Shown here: piece by piece, positions 42,175 to 50,536 of the stretch
How the letters are laid out: the number at the start of each line of letters is the position of its first letter
How positions within the stretch are numbered: the stretch's first letter is position 1
Source of the DNA: Gemmatimonadales bacterium
GTDB lineage: Bacteria; Gemmatimonadota; Gemmatimonadetes; Gemmatimonadales; GWC2-71-9
Length of the DNA: 50,536 nucleotides
Direction: 5' to 3'
NCBI GenBank assembly: GCA_013813875.1
Contig: JACCQZ010000293.1
Span: 1 to 50,536, forward strand
Position numbers and translations under genes: made by a program
The notes under the pieces: model-generated
The model's input: only the letters and a program-made list of their open reading frames with translations
Databases searched by the model: none
What the model was told of the DNA's origin: nothing

Positions 42175-42640
42175 GATGAGCCCTGAGCTGGGCGAGGACG
42201 TCGGCGGTCTGGATCGCCGCGGCGGCCGCCTCGTGCCCCTTGTTGCCGGCACTGCCGCCGGCTCGGTCCATGGCCTGCTGCAGCGTATCCACCGTCAGCA
42301 CCCCGAATCCCACCGGCAGGGCATAGCTCACCGCCACCTCGTTCACTCCCCGGGCGGCCTCGCCGGCGACGTACTCGAAGTGCGGCGTCTCGCCCCGGAT
42401 CACCACCCCCAGCGCGACCAGACAAGCATAGCGGCCGGTCTTGGCGGCCGCCGCCGCGGCGGCGCCGAGCTCGAAGGCGCCGGGCACCCAGATGAGGTCC
42501 ACCTCATCCCGCGCGACGCCCGCCTCCCCGCAGCAGGCGAGTGCCCCCTCGAGCAGCTTGCCGGTGATCAATTCGTTGTAGCGACTGACCAGGATCGCCA
42601 CTCGCCCCGAGCGGCGCAGGCGATAGGAGAAATCGGGCAC
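42161..42640 (-). CDS. ribH: 6,7-dimethyl-8-ribityllumazine synthase
   Basis: A 159-residue lumazine synthase. SRYNELITGKLLEGAL, VPGAFELGAAAAAAAKTG, GVVIRGETPHFEYV and ALPVGFGVLTVDTLQQAMDR are substrate-site motifs. It condenses the RibBA product with the ribitylaminouracil. GTG start at 42640, 4 nt behind ribBA. Confidence 0.95.
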   Translation of the reverse strand: MPDFSYRLRRSGRVAILVSRYNELITGKLLEGALACCGEAGVARDEVDLIWVPGAFELGAAAAAAAKTGRYACLVALGVVIRGETPHFEYVAGEAARGVNEVAVSYALPVGFGVLTVDTLQQAMDRAGGSAGNKGHEAAAAAIQTADVLAQLRAHHAES

Positions 42641-42644
42641 GGAT

Positions 42645-43856
42645 TCAGTGGGCGAGGAGGTGGCCGAGCTTGTCGCGCTTGACCTGCAGGTAGCCGCTGT
42701 TCTCGCCGTTCGGATCGGTGATGAGCGGCAGCCGCTCGACGATCTGAAGCCCGTATCCTTCGAGGCCGACCAGCTTCCGGGGATTGTTGGTCATCACTCG
42801 GATGGACGAGAGCCCCAGGTCGCGCAGGATCTGCGCCCCGATGCCGTAGTTTCGCAGGTCGGGCGCGAACCCGAGGCGCTCGTTGGCTTGAACGGTGTCG
42901 GCTCCGGCGTCCTGCAGCGCGTAGGCGCGAAGCTTATTGAGCAGTCCGATGCCCCGCCCCTCCTGGTCGAGGTACACGATCACTCCGCGGCCTTCCGCGG
43001 CGATCAATTGCATGGCCCGGTGCAGCTGGAGGCCGCAATCGCAGCGCTGGGAGCCGAATACGTCCCCGGTGAGACACTTGGAGTGCATCCGCACCAGCAC
43101 GTTGGCCCGTCCCGACACCTCGCCGTGCACCAGAGCCACGTGCTCGGCCCGGTCCACGTCGTTCTGGTAGCCGATGATGGTGAACTCACCGAAAGCGGTG
43201 GGAATCCTGGCCTCGGCGACGCGATGCACCAGCTGCTCGGTCTGCAGCCGGTACGCCACCAGCTGGGCCACGGTAATGAACGTGAGCCGGTGCCGGCGCG
43301 ACATCTCCTGCAGCTCGGGACGGCGCGCCATCGAGCCGTCGGGGTTGAGGATCTCGCAGATGACCCCAGCGGGAACCAACCCGGCGAGACGCGCCAGGTC
43401 CACGCTCGCTTCGGTTTGCCCCACCCGCTGAAGCACCCCGCCGGGCCGAGCCCGGAGCGGGAAGATGTGGCCCGGGCGGCGCAGGTCGGAGGGAACCGTG
43501 GCGGGATTCATGGCGACGTGAATGGTGGTGGACCGGTCGCTCGCCGAAATGCCGGTGGTGACCCCGAACCGCCGCTCGGCGTCAATGCTGACGGTAAAGG
43601 CGGTGGAGAGCTCTTCGGTGTTGCGCTCGGTCATCTGGGGCAGGCCCAGATGGTCGCACCGCTCGGCGGTGAGCGCGAGGCAGATGAGACCCCGCCCGTG
43701 CAGCGTCATGAAGTTGATCGTCTCAGGCGTCACCAGCTCCGCCGCGCAGACCAGGTCGCCCTCGTTCTCCCGATCCTCATCGTCCGCCACGATGACGATC
43801 TTGCCGTTGCGGAGATCGTCAATGGCGGTTTCGATGGTACCGAATTGGAAGGTCAT
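42645..43856 (-). CDS. ribBA: Bifunctional DHBP synthase / GTP cyclohydrolase II
   Basis: A 403-residue fusion. Residues 1-205 are RibB (DDEDRENEGDLVCAAELVTP, HGRGLICLALT, GHIFPLRARPGGVL), making dihydroxybutanone phosphate. Residues about 210-403 are RibA, with zinc Cys in SKCLTGDVFGSQRCDCGLQL and YLDQEGRGIGLLNKLRAYAL, opening GTP to start flavin synthesis. ATG 43856 (MTFQFGTIETAI) is chosen; the longer ORF is translated heptamer repeat. Confidence 0.96.
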   Translation of the reverse strand: MTFQFGTIETAIDDLRNGKIVIVADDEDRENEGDLVCAAELVTPETINFMTLHGRGLICLALTAERCDHLGLPQMTERNTEELSTAFTVSIDAERRFGVTTGISASDRSTTIHVAMNPATVPSDLRRPGHIFPLRARPGGVLQRVGQTEASVDLARLAGLVPAGVICEILNPDGSMARRPELQEMSRRHRLTFITVAQLVAYRLQTEQLVHRVAEARIPTAFGEFTIIGYQNDVDRAEHVALVHGEVSGRANVLVRMHSKCLTGDVFGSQRCDCGLQLHRAMQLIAAEGRGVIVYLDQEGRGIGLLNKLRAYALQDAGADTVQANERLGFAPDLRNYGIGAQILRDLGLSSIRVMTNNPRKLVGLEGYGLQIVERLPLITDPNGENSGYLQVKRDKLGHLLAH

Positions 43857-43863
43857 GACGACA

Positions 43864-44000
43864 GTGGCAAGTGACAAGTGCTGAGTGACAAGTGGGAGGC
43901 AAATGAAAACGAGCCAAGTGGAAGCCGCGAGTAGGCTAGCGCCCACTTTCGCACTTTCCACTTTCCACCCACTTGCCACTTGTCACTTGTCACTTGTCAC
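43864..44000. repeat. Heptamer arrays in inverted arms (GTGACAA / CACTTGT units)
   Basis: Left arm 43864-43898 reads GTGGCAA, GTGACAA, GTGCTGA, GTGACAA, GTGGGAG. Right arm from 43970 reads CACTTGC, CACTTGT, CACTTGT, CACTTGT, CAC, preceded by CACTTTC units from about 43944. The period is 7 throughout. It fills the gap between ribE and ribBA and runs into the ribE stop codon: the last residues Ser-Asp-Lys and TGA are repeat-encoded. Confidence 0.92.
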
Positions 44001-44580
44001 TCCGCATCAACGCTTTGACGTACTTCCCGATCATATCCCCCTCGAGATGCACCCCGTCCCCCACGCGTCGTTCCCCCAGCGTCGTATGCTGTAAAGTAAA
44101 CGGGATCAGGGAGATCTGGATCGTCCCGGGAGCGGGGACGGCGTTGATGGTAAGGCTCACGCCATCCACCGTGATCGAGCCCAGCGGCACCGAGATGCTC
44201 GCCACTTCGGCAGGGACCCGGAGGTCGAGCAGTCTGGCGTCTTCCCGCGTGCTCACCCGCTCCACGATGCCGACGCCGTCCACATGCCCTTGCACCAGGT
44301 GACCGCCCAGGCGGTCACCCACCCGGAGGGCGCGCTCGAGGTTTACCTGCTGGCCCTCGCGGTATTCGCCGAAACGGGTACGATCGAGGGAGGTACGGAT
44401 CAGGTGGACGCCGAAGGTACCGGCCGGGAGGTCCTGGACGGTGAGGCACGCGCCATCCACCGCGATACTCTCACCCAGGGTGAGGCCCTCGTAGGGGCAG
44501 GCGATGGTCAGCTCCAGACCGGCGTCGGTCCGGCGCAGCTCGCGTACCTGCCCCACCGCGGTCACCAGGCCGGTGAACAT
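43990..44580 (-). CDS. ribE: Riboflavin synthase alpha chain
   Basis: A 196-residue protein made of two similar barrels, each with the lumazine-binding pattern. MFTGLVTAVGQV and VDGACLTV in the first match GHLVQGHVDGVG and VDGVSLTIN in the second. It converts two ribityllumazines to riboflavin. ATG 44580 lies inside ribD (19-nt overlap). The extreme C-terminus SDK and stop are formed by a heptamer repeat. Confidence 0.95.
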   Translation of the reverse strand: MFTGLVTAVGQVRELRRTDAGLELTIACPYEGLTLGESIAVDGACLTVQDLPAGTFGVHLIRTSLDRTRFGEYREGQQVNLERALRVGDRLGGHLVQGHVDGVGIVERVSTREDARLLDLRVPAEVASISVPLGSITVDGVSLTINAVPAPGTIQISLIPFTLQHTTLGERRVGDGVHLEGDMIGKYVKALMRSDK

Positions 44581-45653
44581 GGTCTCCTGTCCATCACCAG
44601 CAACGTGTCCCCGCCCAGAGGTCTTCGCTCCGCCACCTCCCAACGCTCGACGTTGGCGATCGCGGTGTCCGGCAATCCCGAGACGGCCGGCACTCCGCCC
44701 TCGCCCAGCCAGAGGGGGCTCTGCACCCAGTGGTATCGGTCCACCAGCCCCCGCGCGAGCAATGCGCCCGCCAGCTTCCCTCCACCCTCGACCAGGAGCG
44801 ACATGACACCAGCCTGGCGCAGGGAGCGGAGCGCCGCCTCCAGGTCATCGGCAAGCAGGACCGTGACCCCACTGGCCTCCAGCTCCCGCAGGCGAGCCGC
44901 CGGGGCGGTGGTGGACGCGATGACGGTCGTGGGTGTATCTCCGGTGGTCCGTACTACTGTGAGCCCACGGTCGAGGTCGGCGCTTTCGGTGAACACCACC
45001 CGCCGGGGAGCTACCCGCGGCTGCAGACTGCCCCGGACGGTGAGCGAGGGATCGTCGGCGCGCACCGTCCGCCCACCGGCGGCGATCGCATCGAAGCCCG
45101 CTCGCAGCCAGTGCACGTACGCGCGAGCCTCCTCGCCCGAGATCCAACGCGAGCTGCCCTCCGAGTCGGCGATCCGGCCGTCGAGACTCGTGGCCAGCTT
45201 CAACCCTACGAAGGGCCGGGATGGGTCCCGCACCCGATGGAGAAAGGACGCATTCTGGCTGCCCGCGGCCTGCCCCAGCAGCCCGATCTCGACTTCGACT
45301 CCGGCGGCACGGAGACGGTCGGCCCCGCCGGCGGCGATGGGATTGGGATCGGCCATGGCGGCCACTACCCGGCGGATGCCGGACGTGGTGATGATGTCGG
45401 TACAAGGCGGTTGCCGGCCGTAGTGAGCGCACGGCTCGAGAGTGACGAGCAGGGTGGCCCCGCGGGTTCGCTCGCCCGCCTGCTCGAGCGCGGCGGGCTC
45501 GGCGTGCCGCTCACCGTACTCCGCGTGCCACCCCTCCCCTACCGCCTCGCCGGCGGCGAGAACCACGGCACCAACGAGCGGATTCGGCTGCACCCGCCCC
45601 CAACCTCGCCAGGCGAGATCGAGCGCGCGGGCCATCGCCTCCCGCTCGTTCAC
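44562..45653 (-). CDS. ribD: Bifunctional riboflavin deaminase/reductase RibD
   Basis: A 363-residue two-domain enzyme. The deaminase has zinc His50-Ala-Glu52 and Cys75/Cys84 in EPCAHYGRQPPCTD. The reductase follows from about 150 with PFVGLKLATSLDGRIA, SRWISGEEARAYVHWLR and LLVEGGGKLAGALLARGLVD. GTG start at 45653. It heads the rib run; no FMN riboswitch is seen in the 131-nt gap before it. Confidence 0.95.
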   Translation of the reverse strand: MNEREAMARALDLAWRGWGRVQPNPLVGAVVLAAGEAVGEGWHAEYGERHAEPAALEQAGERTRGATLLVTLEPCAHYGRQPPCTDIITTSGIRRVVAAMADPNPIAAGGADRLRAAGVEVEIGLLGQAAGSQNASFLHRVRDPSRPFVGLKLATSLDGRIADSEGSSRWISGEEARAYVHWLRAGFDAIAAGGRTVRADDPSLTVRGSLQPRVAPRRVVFTESADLDRGLTVVRTTGDTPTTVIASTTAPAARLRELEASGVTVLLADDLEAALRSLRQAGVMSLLVEGGGKLAGALLARGLVDRYHWVQSPLWLGEGGVPAVSGLPDTAIANVERWEVAERRPLGGDTLLVMDRRPCSPAW

Positions 45654-45666
45654 TCGCTAGAAGCCG

Positions 45667-45778
45667 GAGTCGGACGTTCGTTGCTTGTCACGCTGAGCGT
45701 AGCGAAGCGGCCGAAGCGTCGTTATGGCCCCTTCGCTGCGCTCAGGGCGACAAGCCTGCGGCAACGAACGTTCGACTC
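45667..45778. repeat. Dispersed CTGAGCG element with long inverted flanks
   Basis: The core arms (about 45688-45709 and 45730-45752) match the element at 7001. The complementarity continues outward: GAGTCGGACGTTCGTTGC on the left pairs with GCAACGAACGTTCGACTC on the right at 17 of 18 positions. It fills the space between the outer-membrane protein stop and ribD start. The outer pairing suggests a larger mobile or structured unit than the core. Confidence 0.85.
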
Positions 45779-45784
45779 GGGACA

Positions 45785-46741
45785 TTAGAAGCCCACTCGC
45801 AGGCCGAGGCCGGCGAAGAACTTGCCCTTGGTGGTGTCGAGGCGCTCGAAGTCGGTGGTGAGATTCTGGTCCTTCCCGCCCTGGTAGCCCACCTCTCCGA
45901 CCAGCTTGAGCGCGGCCACGTTGAGCCCCGCATTGATGAAGGCCATGGGGCGGGAGTTGTCGAGCTCGAAATTGATCGCCGGCTCTACCGCCGACGAGTT
46001 CGGGTTGCGGAACTGAATCGAGGCGTCGCCGCTGTACTTGTCCCAGCCGAGCCCGCCCGCAAGATCGAGAAAGGCCACCTGCTTGCTGGCCACCACGCGG
46101 AGATTGGTGGCGTGGAGATCAATGGCGTAGCGATACTGGTCGCCGTCGGCCACGTTGCCGTAGGTGATCTGGGGGATGTCGCGCCGCATGACGCTCACCG
46201 AGACCGCGGGGAGCGGCCCCAGCTCGCGCAGGATGCCGATACGGGCGCCGTAACCCAGACCCAGCGCCACGTCGCCGATGCGGCGGGCGTCCTGGTTGAC
46301 CGCAAAGTTATCAATCTGATTGGTGGGAAGGAGTTGAGCCGAGCCCAGAAAATCTATCGAAAGCAGGCCCGAAGGGAGGCCGCCGTATACGCCGGCCGCC
46401 AATTCCACCACCGGCACTGGAGCGTAGAGCTCCTCGCTGGCCGGCACGCTGCCGCCGGTGCCGTCGTAGCCCACCGCCGGAAGCACTACGTTGGCCGCGT
46501 TGGCGCGGGCGGTGACCGAAAAGTGACCCAGGCCGCCCAGGGTGTTGGCGGTCCCCAGCACCGGATTGCCCCCGCTCACCAGAAGGCCGGCCACCGGATG
46601 AAAGGCGCGGGTGGCATCCAGCGCGGCGCTGCAGACCCGGCCGGTGCTGCCGTCGTAGGCCGCGCACTCGGCGCTTTGGGCCCGCGCGGTGGAGGCGAGG
46701 CCGGTCAGGAGAAGCGCGGCGGAAACCGATACAGCTCGCAT
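45785..46741 (-). CDS. Outer-membrane beta-barrel protein, function unknown
   Basis: A 318-residue protein with signal peptide MRAVSVSAALLLTGLAS to about ARA. AAYDGSTGRVCSAALDATRA leaves two Cys that may pair. The rest alternates in beta fashion (VALGLGYGARIGILREL, VAFLDLAGGLGWDKYSGDAS) and ends KFFAGLGLRVGF with a C-terminal Phe. I see no similarity that gives a function. It has a ribosome-binding site GGGAG before ATG and follows purM closely, but a repeat separates it from ribD. Confidence 0.75.
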   Translation of the reverse strand: MRAVSVSAALLLTGLASTARAQSAECAAYDGSTGRVCSAALDATRAFHPVAGLLVSGGNPVLGTANTLGGLGHFSVTARANAANVVLPAVGYDGTGGSVPASEELYAPVPVVELAAGVYGGLPSGLLSIDFLGSAQLLPTNQIDNFAVNQDARRIGDVALGLGYGARIGILRELGPLPAVSVSVMRRDIPQITYGNVADGDQYRYAIDLHATNLRVVASKQVAFLDLAGGLGWDKYSGDASIQFRNPNSSAVEPAINFELDNSRPMAFINAGLNVAALKLVGEVGYQGGKDQNLTTDFERLDTTKGKFFAGLGLRVGF

Positions 46742-46754
46742 GGGGAATTCTCCC

Positions 46755-47777
46755 TCAGGAATGGGCGAATCTCACCGCCGGATCGCCGCGGCGGATGTCG
46801 CCCATCTGCCAGGTGGTGACCCCGTCAGCCTCTGCGGCGGCTTTCGCGGCCGGCACGGCCTCGGGGGGCAGCACGGCGATGAGACCCACGCCGAGGTTGA
46901 AGACGTCCCGCATCTCGTCGGTGGAGACCTGTCCCGCCTGCTGCAGCGTAACGAAGAGTGGGGGCGGATCCCAGGACGCCGGATCCACCACCGCTTCGCA
47001 GCCAGCAGGCAATATCCGCACCAGGTTGCCGCCGATGCCGCCCCCGGTGATGTGAGCCAGCCCGTGAAGCCGCTCGATAACCGGCATCACGCTCCGGAAG
47101 TAGCTCCGGTGCACCGCCAGCAGCGCTTCGGCCACCGTGCGGCCGGTCTCCCCCAACGGATCGTCCAGCCGCAACCCCATCCGCTCGAACACGATGCTCC
47201 GGGCAAGAGTATAGCCGTTGGTGTGCAGCCCGGTGGACGCATAGCCCAGCAGCACGTCACCGGGGACGATCGCATCGCCGTGCAGCGCCCGGTCCTCCTC
47301 GACCACGCCCACGATGGTTCCGGCGAGGTCGTACGTTCCAGATTGATAGAGGCCGGGCATCTGCGCCGTCTCGCCCCCGGCCAGCGCCATGGCGTGCGAG
47401 CGGCAGGCTCGCGCGATCCCATCAACGATGCCGGCGATCTGCTCGACCTCGAGTCCCGAGCCGGCGATGTAATCCATGAACGCGATCGGGGTGGCGCCGT
47501 GTACCAGGATGTCGTTGACGCTGTGATTGACCAGGTCTTCGCCGACGGTGTCGAAGCGCCGGGCCTCCCGCGCGACGAGCACCTTGGTGCCCACGCCGTC
47601 GGTGCTGAGGACCAGCGTGGGCCTTTGCATGCCGGGCGGAATCCTCACCATCCCGCCGAACGCGCCTACCCGGCCGACCGAGAGGGCGGTACGGGTGCCC
47701 GCCACCGCCCGGCCGATCCGCGCCTTGGCCGCTTCGGCGCCGGCCAGGTCCACGCCCGCCTGGGCGTACCGGCTCAC
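46755..47777 (-). CDS. purM: Phosphoribosylformylglycinamidine cyclo-ligase
   Basis: A 340-residue AIR synthetase, fifth step of purine synthesis. LSTDGVGTKVLVAREARRFD, GGETAQMPGLYQSGTYDLAG, STGLHTNGYTLAR and HITGGGIGGNLVRILP are family motifs. GTG 47777 overlaps the PfkB kinase stop as GTGA. The linked kinase may act in nucleoside salvage, which is inference. Confidence 0.95.
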   Translation of the reverse strand: MSRYAQAGVDLAGAEAAKARIGRAVAGTRTALSVGRVGAFGGMVRIPPGMQRPTLVLSTDGVGTKVLVAREARRFDTVGEDLVNHSVNDILVHGATPIAFMDYIAGSGLEVEQIAGIVDGIARACRSHAMALAGGETAQMPGLYQSGTYDLAGTIVGVVEEDRALHGDAIVPGDVLLGYASTGLHTNGYTLARSIVFERMGLRLDDPLGETGRTVAEALLAVHRSYFRSVMPVIERLHGLAHITGGGIGGNLVRILPAGCEAVVDPASWDPPPLFVTLQQAGQVSTDEMRDVFNLGVGLIAVLPPEAVPAAKAAAEADGVTTWQMGDIRRGDPAVRFAHS

Positions 47778-48694
47778 ACCGGCGCCTGGGCGAGACTCAC
47801 CTGGGTGAGATCCTGGAAGGCACGCACTCTGGTCTCGACGTCGGCCAGGGTGATGCCCTCCAACCGGCGGATGCCGAACTGCTCCACCGCGTACGATCCC
47901 ATCGCGGCGCCGTATACCATCGCGCGCCGGATGTTGTCTTCGGTGATCGAGCCGGTGCGAGCCAGATAAGCCATGAAGCCACCGGCAAAGGCGTCGCCGG
48001 CGCCGGTGGGATCGAAGACGGTCTCCAGCGGAAAGGCGGGAACGTAGAAGGTGCGGGTGGCCTCGATGAGCAGCGCGCCATGCTCGCCCTGCTTGATCAC
48101 CACCCGGCTCGGGCCGTGGGCCAGGATCCAGCGGCCGGCCCGATGGATGTTCCAGTCACCGCTCAGCTCCCGCGCCTCGCTGTCGTTCACCATCAGCAGA
48201 TCCACCCGGGAGAGCAGGTCGAGCAGCGGCGCCTTCTTGCTCCCGATCCAGTAGTTCATGGTGTCGCACACAACGAGCTTGGGCCGGTGCACCTGACTCA
48301 GCACGTCGAGCTGAAGCTCGGGGTCTATGTTGCCCAGAAAAAGAAATTCCGCCTGCCGGAACGCCTCGGGAAGCTTGGGCTGGAAGTCGGCGAACACCCC
48401 CAGGCGCGTTTCCAGTGTCTCTCGACTCTGCAGATCGTATGAATACTTCCCCTTCCAGCGAAAGCTCTCGCCGGCCGCCTGCTCGACGCCCGACCAGTCA
48501 ATGCCGCGCGGAGCCAGCCGCTCGAGCTCGGCGCGAGGATAGTCACTCCCCACCACTCCCACGACCTGTACCGGATGGAGGAGCGAGCCGGCGACGCTGA
48601 AGTACACGGCGGAGCCGCCCAGCGCGTCGGCGGTCTCACCGAAGGGAGTGAAGATCGAATCGAGGGCGATGCTCCCCACCACAAGCAGACTCAT
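47774..48694 (-). CDS. PfkB/ribokinase-family sugar or nucleoside kinase
   Basis: A 306-residue kinase with ATP/anion-hole motif DPTGAGDAFAGGFMAYLAR and catalytic Asp. The N-terminus is MSLLVVGSIALDSIFTPFGE followed by GGSAVYFSVAGSLL. The substrate cannot be fixed. Lying between argS and purM, a nucleoside kinase is one option. ATG 48694 is 4 nt after argS; the longer ORF overlaps argS out of frame. Confidence 0.88.
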   Translation of the reverse strand: MSLLVVGSIALDSIFTPFGETADALGGSAVYFSVAGSLLHPVQVVGVVGSDYPRAELERLAPRGIDWSGVEQAAGESFRWKGKYSYDLQSRETLETRLGVFADFQPKLPEAFRQAEFLFLGNIDPELQLDVLSQVHRPKLVVCDTMNYWIGSKKAPLLDLLSRVDLLMVNDSEARELSGDWNIHRAGRWILAHGPSRVVIKQGEHGALLIEATRTFYVPAFPLETVFDPTGAGDAFAGGFMAYLARTGSITEDNIRRAMVYGAAMGSYAVEQFGIRRLEGITLADVETRVRAFQDLTQVSLAQAPV

Positions 48695-48698
48695 CAGT

Positions 48699-50336
48699 TC
48701 ACATCCGGTCGGGGGCGCTGATGCCGAGGAGAGTGAGCGCATTGGCCAGGACGATTCGGGCCGAGCGGGCCAGCAGCAGCCGGGCGCGCTCCACGTCGGG
48801 CGCTTCGCCGACGGTGCGGGTGCGGTGGTACCAGCCATGCACCGCGGTGGCGAGCTCGTGGAGATAGACGGTGATCCGGTGCGGGTCGTGCTGGCGCGCC
48901 GCCTTCTCGACCTCTTCGGGGAACAGCACCAGCTTCTTGAGCAGCTCGGTGTCGTCCGGCGCGGGTAGCGCGGCGAGATCGAGGCTGCCGCTGATGGCGG
49001 CGGGCTCACACTCGGCGGTGCGGAAGATGCCGCTCAGCCGGGCATGGGCCATCTGGACGTAGAACACCGGGTTCTCGTCGGTCTGTTTCTTGGCGAGCTC
49101 GACGTCGAAGACCAGGTGAGAGTCACCCCGGCGCATGAGAAAGAAGTAGCGCGCGGCGTCTACGCCGACCTCTTCGACCAGGTCGCGCAGGGTGACGAAC
49201 TCGCCGGAGCGCTTGGACATCTTCACCTCATCCCCGCCCCGCACCACCCGGACCAGCTGCACCAGCTCGACGGCGAAGAAGTCGGGCGGGTATCCCAGAG
49301 CCGCCAGCACCGCCTTCATTCGCGGGATATACCCGTGGTGGTCGGCGCCCCAGACGTCAATGGCCTGGTCGAAGCCCCGCTCGTGCTTGTCAATGTGGTA
49401 GGCGATGTCGGGCACGAGATAGGTGAAGCTGCCGTCTCCCTTACGCAGCACCCGGTCCCTGTCGTCGCCGAACTGGGTGGTACGGAGCCAGAGCGCGCCC
49501 TCGGCCTCATAGGTCAGTCCGCGCTCGGCCAGCATACCGAGGGCGCGCTCGACCTTTCCCCCGTCGTAGACCGCCTGCTCGGATGAGAGCACGTCGAAGC
49601 GCACGCCGAAGTCGGCCAGATCTCGATCCTGCTCCTCGCGCTGGATCCGAAGCGCGAGCTCACGGCAGCGGCGGAGCCCCTCCGATTCCGGCAACTCGGC
49701 GAGCTCGGGGCCTTGCTCCGCCAGCACCCGGCGGGCGTTCTCCCGCAGGTACTCGCCGTGATATCCGCCCTCGGGCACCTCCGCGGGGTAGCCCGCTTCC
49801 TGCCGCACCCGTGCCCACAGGCTGGCGGCGACTCGATCAATCTGGACGCCGGCGTCGTTGATGTAGAACTCGCGGGTGACGGCGTGGCCGGTCCACTCCA
49901 GGAGCGAGGAGATGGCGTCGCCCAGCGCCGCGCCGCGCCCGTGCCCGACGTGTAGCGGGCCGGTGGGGTTGGCGGAGACGAACTCGATGTTGATCTTCCG
50001 CCCCGCGCCCCAGACAGAGCGACCGTAGGCGGCCCCTGCCTCGAGAATTTCGCGGTGGGCGGCGGCCAGCTGGTCCTGAGCCAGCCAGAAATTGATGAAC
50101 CCGGGGCCGGCGATCTCAGTGCGCGCCACCAGGTCGGGGGCGAGCTGCAGCTCCTGCAGCACCCGCTCGGCGGTGTGGCGGGGATTGGCGCGCTCGCGCT
50201 GGGCGAGCACCATGGCCAGATTGGTGGCGAGGTCGCCGTGCCCGGCGCCGCGCGGTCGCTCCAGCACGAACTCGATGCCATCGGCGCCGAGCCGCGAGGC
50301 GACCCTCGTGAGCTCGGTGCGCAGCGCTTCGCTCAC
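48699..50336 (-). CDS. argS: Arginyl-tRNA synthetase
   Basis: A 545-residue class I synthetase. The HIGH motif is in SANPTGPLHVGHGRGAALGD and the KMSKS motif in DEVKMSKRSGEFVTL. The Arg-specific N-terminal domain (FVLERPRGAGHGDLATNLAM) and the DALR anticodon domain at the C-terminus are complete. GTG start at 50336 overlaps the next upstream stop (GTGA). Confidence 0.96.
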   Translation of the reverse strand: MSEALRTELTRVASRLGADGIEFVLERPRGAGHGDLATNLAMVLAQRERANPRHTAERVLQELQLAPDLVARTEIAGPGFINFWLAQDQLAAAHREILEAGAAYGRSVWGAGRKINIEFVSANPTGPLHVGHGRGAALGDAISSLLEWTGHAVTREFYINDAGVQIDRVAASLWARVRQEAGYPAEVPEGGYHGEYLRENARRVLAEQGPELAELPESEGLRRCRELALRIQREEQDRDLADFGVRFDVLSSEQAVYDGGKVERALGMLAERGLTYEAEGALWLRTTQFGDDRDRVLRKGDGSFTYLVPDIAYHIDKHERGFDQAIDVWGADHHGYIPRMKAVLAALGYPPDFFAVELVQLVRVVRGGDEVKMSKRSGEFVTLRDLVEEVGVDAARYFFLMRRGDSHLVFDVELAKKQTDENPVFYVQMAHARLSGIFRTAECEPAAISGSLDLAALPAPDDTELLKKLVLFPEEVEKAARQHDPHRITVYLHELATAVHGWYHRTRTVGEAPDVERARLLLARSARIVLANALTLLGISAPDRM

Positions 50337-50536
50337 TCGCCGCTGGCCTTCCCCTCGCCGCGGCTCGGCGCCGGTTTGGCGGGCTTGGACTCCGGCTTGG
50401 CGGCGGGCGCGGAGTCGCTCTTGGGGGCTGAGTCGGGCTTCGACTCGGCGGCGGGCTTCTCGGATTCGGGCTTGCGGGGGCCTTTGCCGTCTTTGCCGTA
50501 GTCAGTGATGTAGAACCCGGTCCCCCGGAACACCAA
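50333..50536 (-). CDS. FmdB-type zinc-ribbon protein, C-terminal part (5' end outside window)
   Basis: The frame is open to the window edge, so the start is missing. VFRGTGFYITDYGKDGKG matches the end of the FmdB-family zinc-ribbon domain; its CxxC pairs would lie outside. A tail rich in Lys, Pro, Ser, Ala and Glu (about 45 residues, KPESEKPAAESKPDSAPKSD type) follows, probably disordered. The stop overlaps argS (GTGA). Confidence 0.75.
   Translation of the reverse strand: MVFRGTGFYITDYGKDGKGPRKPESEKPAAESKPDSAPKSDSAPAAKPESKPAKPAPSRGEGKASGE

Noticed and set aside
45654-45784. FMN riboswitch before ribD
   Set aside because: The gap is occupied by the CTGAGCG inverted repeat and lacks the conserved RFN segments.

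Overview
The window is a compact, high-GC chromosomal segment from a Gram-negative bacterium. Evidence for a Gram-negative cell is a TonB-dependent receptor C-terminus, a second outer-membrane beta-barrel protein and several lipoproteins. The mix of type III glutamine synthetase, HprK with a Man-family PTS, PD40/CehA-type secreted hydrolase, a YPNPF-type FlgD-like secreted domain, and GTG starts with 4-nt gene overlaps fits Gemmatimonadota or a related phylum. That placement is inference; no rRNA is present. Almost every gene is on the minus strand. Plus-strand genes are the receptor fragment, a thiolase, a hypothetical protein, a small metallopeptidase and a decayed PEP-mutase-like gene.

Layout. 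1-759: end of a TonB-dependent receptor. 886-12386: an apparent amino-acid catabolic block. Read on the minus strand it is class III aminotransferase, glutamate-semialdehyde-type aldehyde dehydrogenase, second class III aminotransferase, CoA-transferase alpha and beta, APC permease and a secreted PD40-PHP hydrolase; a thiolase converges on it. 12574-16393: a hypothetical protein, glutamine synthetase III and cysteine synthase. 16601-19167: a PH-domain/zinc-ribbon membrane protein lying 6 nt behind tRNA-Ser(CGA), a protein made of two tandem HTH-like repeats, and a small HExxH lipoprotein. 19172-25570: tadA, clpB, a secreted FlgD-like protein, selB and recO. 25679-27890: a PEP-mutase-family pseudogene, a beta-propeller lipoprotein, and a nucleotidyltransferase overlapping a small partner. 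27956-32220: a BtuFCD-like ABC importer, a membrane-anchored secreted protein and a bifunctional nuclease. 32405-34991: ahcY and metK (activated methyl cycle). 35026-40618: a full mannose-family PTS (IIA, IIB, IIC, IID, HPr, EI) with HprK and hibernation factor. 40575-45653: a glycosyltransferase, nusB and the riboflavin genes ribH, ribBA, ribE, ribD. 45785-50536: an outer-membrane protein, purM, a PfkB kinase, argS and the end of an FmdB-type protein.

Genes are packed into long same-strand runs. I count thirteen NTGA junctions where the start codon of one gene overlaps the stop of the gene before it, so translational coupling is probably common. The gaps between transcription units are mostly filled by two kinds of repeat. 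One is a dispersed palindrome with core CTGAGCGnAGCGAAGG. The other is short tandem repeats, often with a strict 7-nt period but a different unit sequence at each locus, and often arranged as inverted arms. These repeats, the duplicated HTH protein with its putative operator, and the aminotransferase/CoA-transferase block are the least explained parts of the window.
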